Assembly (NCBI RefSeq): GCF_000702445.1
Contig: NZ_JNIF01000003.1
Coordinates: forward strand, 3,782,001-3,846,000
Direction of reading: 5' to 3'
Length of the DNA stretch: 64,000 nt
Source: Bryobacter aggregatus MPL3
GTDB taxonomy: Bacteria > Acidobacteriota > Terriglobia > Bryobacterales > Bryobacteraceae
Made by a program: the position numbers and the translations under genes. Of this stretch, positions 63,218-64,000 are shown piece by piece (positions within the stretch are counted from its first letter, which is position 1; every line of letters begins with the position of its first letter). The notes beneath the pieces are model-generated. The model saw nothing but the letters and a program-made list of their open reading frames with translations, was not told where the DNA came from and did not search any database.

Positions 63218-63938
63218 ACTTCAGATTGCCGCTCATGCGATGGTAGAGCACGCGTGCCGCCATTTGCCCTGCGGCCTTTTTCGTCGGGCCCTGGCCTTGT
63301 TCGATCCATTGGGTCCCGACCCGAGCCTCCACCACGAAAGTCTTGGAATGCTCCGGTCCATCTGTTCGCACCGTCACATAGATCGGCTGGGGCATCCCCT
63401 TTGATTGCGCCAGCTCCTGCAGGCTGGCTTTGAAGTTCTTCAATTCGGAGAGTTCATCGTGAGCGGTCGGGACGCTCATGACGACATTTTGCACCACTTC
63501 GCGCGCGCATTCTAATCCGCCGTCCAGATAGACTGCGGCAAGAACGGCCTCGAGTGCGTCGGCGAGCAGCGCCTTTTTCTCACGGCCTCCGCTCAACTCT
63601 TCGCCTCTCCCGAGCAGCAGGCACTGCCCGAGCTGGAGCTTGCGCGCCACCTCCACCAGATGCGCGGCACTCACAATGCGAGCTTTGTGGATGCTGAGCT
63701 TTCCTTCCGGAAGTTCGGGATAGGTTTGGAAGAGATAGTCACTGATCAACAAGCCCAAGACCGCGTCGCCGAGAAACTCGAGCTGTTCATTGTGCTCGGC
63801 CATTTCCTCGCGGCCCTGCTTGCGTTCAGAGTTGAGACTGCGGTGGGAAAGGGCACGAATGAGAATGGCCGGATTCGCAAACGTATAACCGAGACGGCTT
63901 TCCAGCGTCTTCAAAAGCGGATTGTCTTCGTGCCCCAC
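63177..63938 (-). CDS. rnc: Ribonuclease III
   Basis: 253 residues. The endonuclease domain carries the signature HNEQLEFLGDAVLG near residue 48 and the second acidic site KKALLADALEAVLAAVYLDG near 120. A double-stranded RNA-binding domain ends the protein (about 165-235: FKASLQELAQSKGMPQPIY, GPTKKAAGQMAARVL). It processes rRNA precursors and other duplex RNA. The start is GTG at 63938, with no obvious Shine-Dalgarno. The gene probably follows the partial gene at 63950 in the same operon, 11 nt downstream of its stop. Confidence 0.95.
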   Translation of the reverse strand: MGHEDNPLLKTLESRLGYTFANPAILIRALSHRSLNSERKQGREEMAEHNEQLEFLGDAVLGLLISDYLFQTYPELPEGKLSIHKARIVSAAHLVEVARKLQLGQCLLLGRGEELSGGREKKALLADALEAVLAAVYLDGGLECAREVVQNVVMSVPTAHDELSELKNFKASLQELAQSKGMPQPIYVTVRTDGPEHSKTFVVEARVGTQWIEQGQGPTKKAAGQMAARVLYHRMSGNLKFTASPVVSSNHTG

Positions 63939-63949
63939 GTTGGATGGAA

Positions 63950-64000
63950 TTACTTTGTTGCCTTGCCAGCAACTGCGCGGGCCTTGATGTTTTCAGCGAT
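63950..64000 (-). CDS. 3' end of an unidentified minus-strand gene
   Basis: The last 16 codons and TAA stop of a frame that enters from the right edge: IAENIKARAVAGKATK, a basic Ala/Lys-rich tail. It is 11 nt upstream of the RNase III start on the same strand, so an operon with rnc is likely. The fragment is too short to identify, and it may not be coding. Confidence 0.4.
   Translation of the reverse strand: MAENIKARAVAGKATK

Overview
This window looks like a piece of chromosome from an Acidobacteriota bacterium, probably of the Solibacter/Bryobacter type. The inference rests on family content: a PadR regulator coupled to an acidobacterial-type duplicated MacB/FtsX permease, two Oar-like TonB-dependent receptors with N-terminal carboxypeptidase-regulatory domains, a DUF1800/DUF1501 secretion pair, FG-GAP and BACON proteins, and a secreted protein ending in the C-terminal domain common in Solibacter. 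Coding density is high, many genes overlap by 1-4 nt, and GTG/TTG starts are frequent. I found no transposase, integrase, prophage or CRISPR array.

Layout. 1-3414 (-): DUF1501 (cut by the window edge) and DUF1800 secreted proteins. 3561-3763 (+): a structure matching 6S RNA, followed by a YmdB-type phosphodiesterase, a large hybrid histidine kinase, a phosphohexomutase, a secreted esterase and a class V aminotransferase. 11356-13578 (-): an orphan protein with amidoligase-like motifs, then an AhpD-like/cupin pair divergent from a MocR regulator. 15063-17330: a decayed duplicate of a small membrane protein and its intact copy, RidA, a frameshifted ArsC/Spx-like gene and an M28 peptidase.

17442-25282 (+) is a tight five-gene run: TonB receptor, M19 dipeptidase, circularly permuted ATP-grasp, alpha-E protein and transglutaminase. 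The last three form a module predicted, but not proven, to make or attach peptides; its coupling here to a receptor and a dipeptidase is the most interesting systems-level observation. A convergent FG-GAP gene follows, then PadR plus permease, two tandem DUF3857/transglutaminase proteins (-), a VIT/vWA protein, a biotin carboxylase/BCCP/DnaC-like operon, DinB, and a secreted BACON protein.

41679-46318 (+) is another tight run: an MFS transporter fused in frame to a zinc metallopeptidase, two redoxins, the two halves of a chromate transporter, and tRNA-Arg(CCG). Next come a TPR protein and a second TonB receptor (both -), a D-amino-acid-oxidase-like protein with permuted motif order, a glycosyltransferase-HAD fusion, a secreted FG-GAP-like protein and a CzcCBA-type efflux operon ending in a strong terminator. 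The right end holds tmRNA (-), a MerR-like regulator, flbD-motA-motB, RNase III (-) and the tail of one more minus-strand gene.
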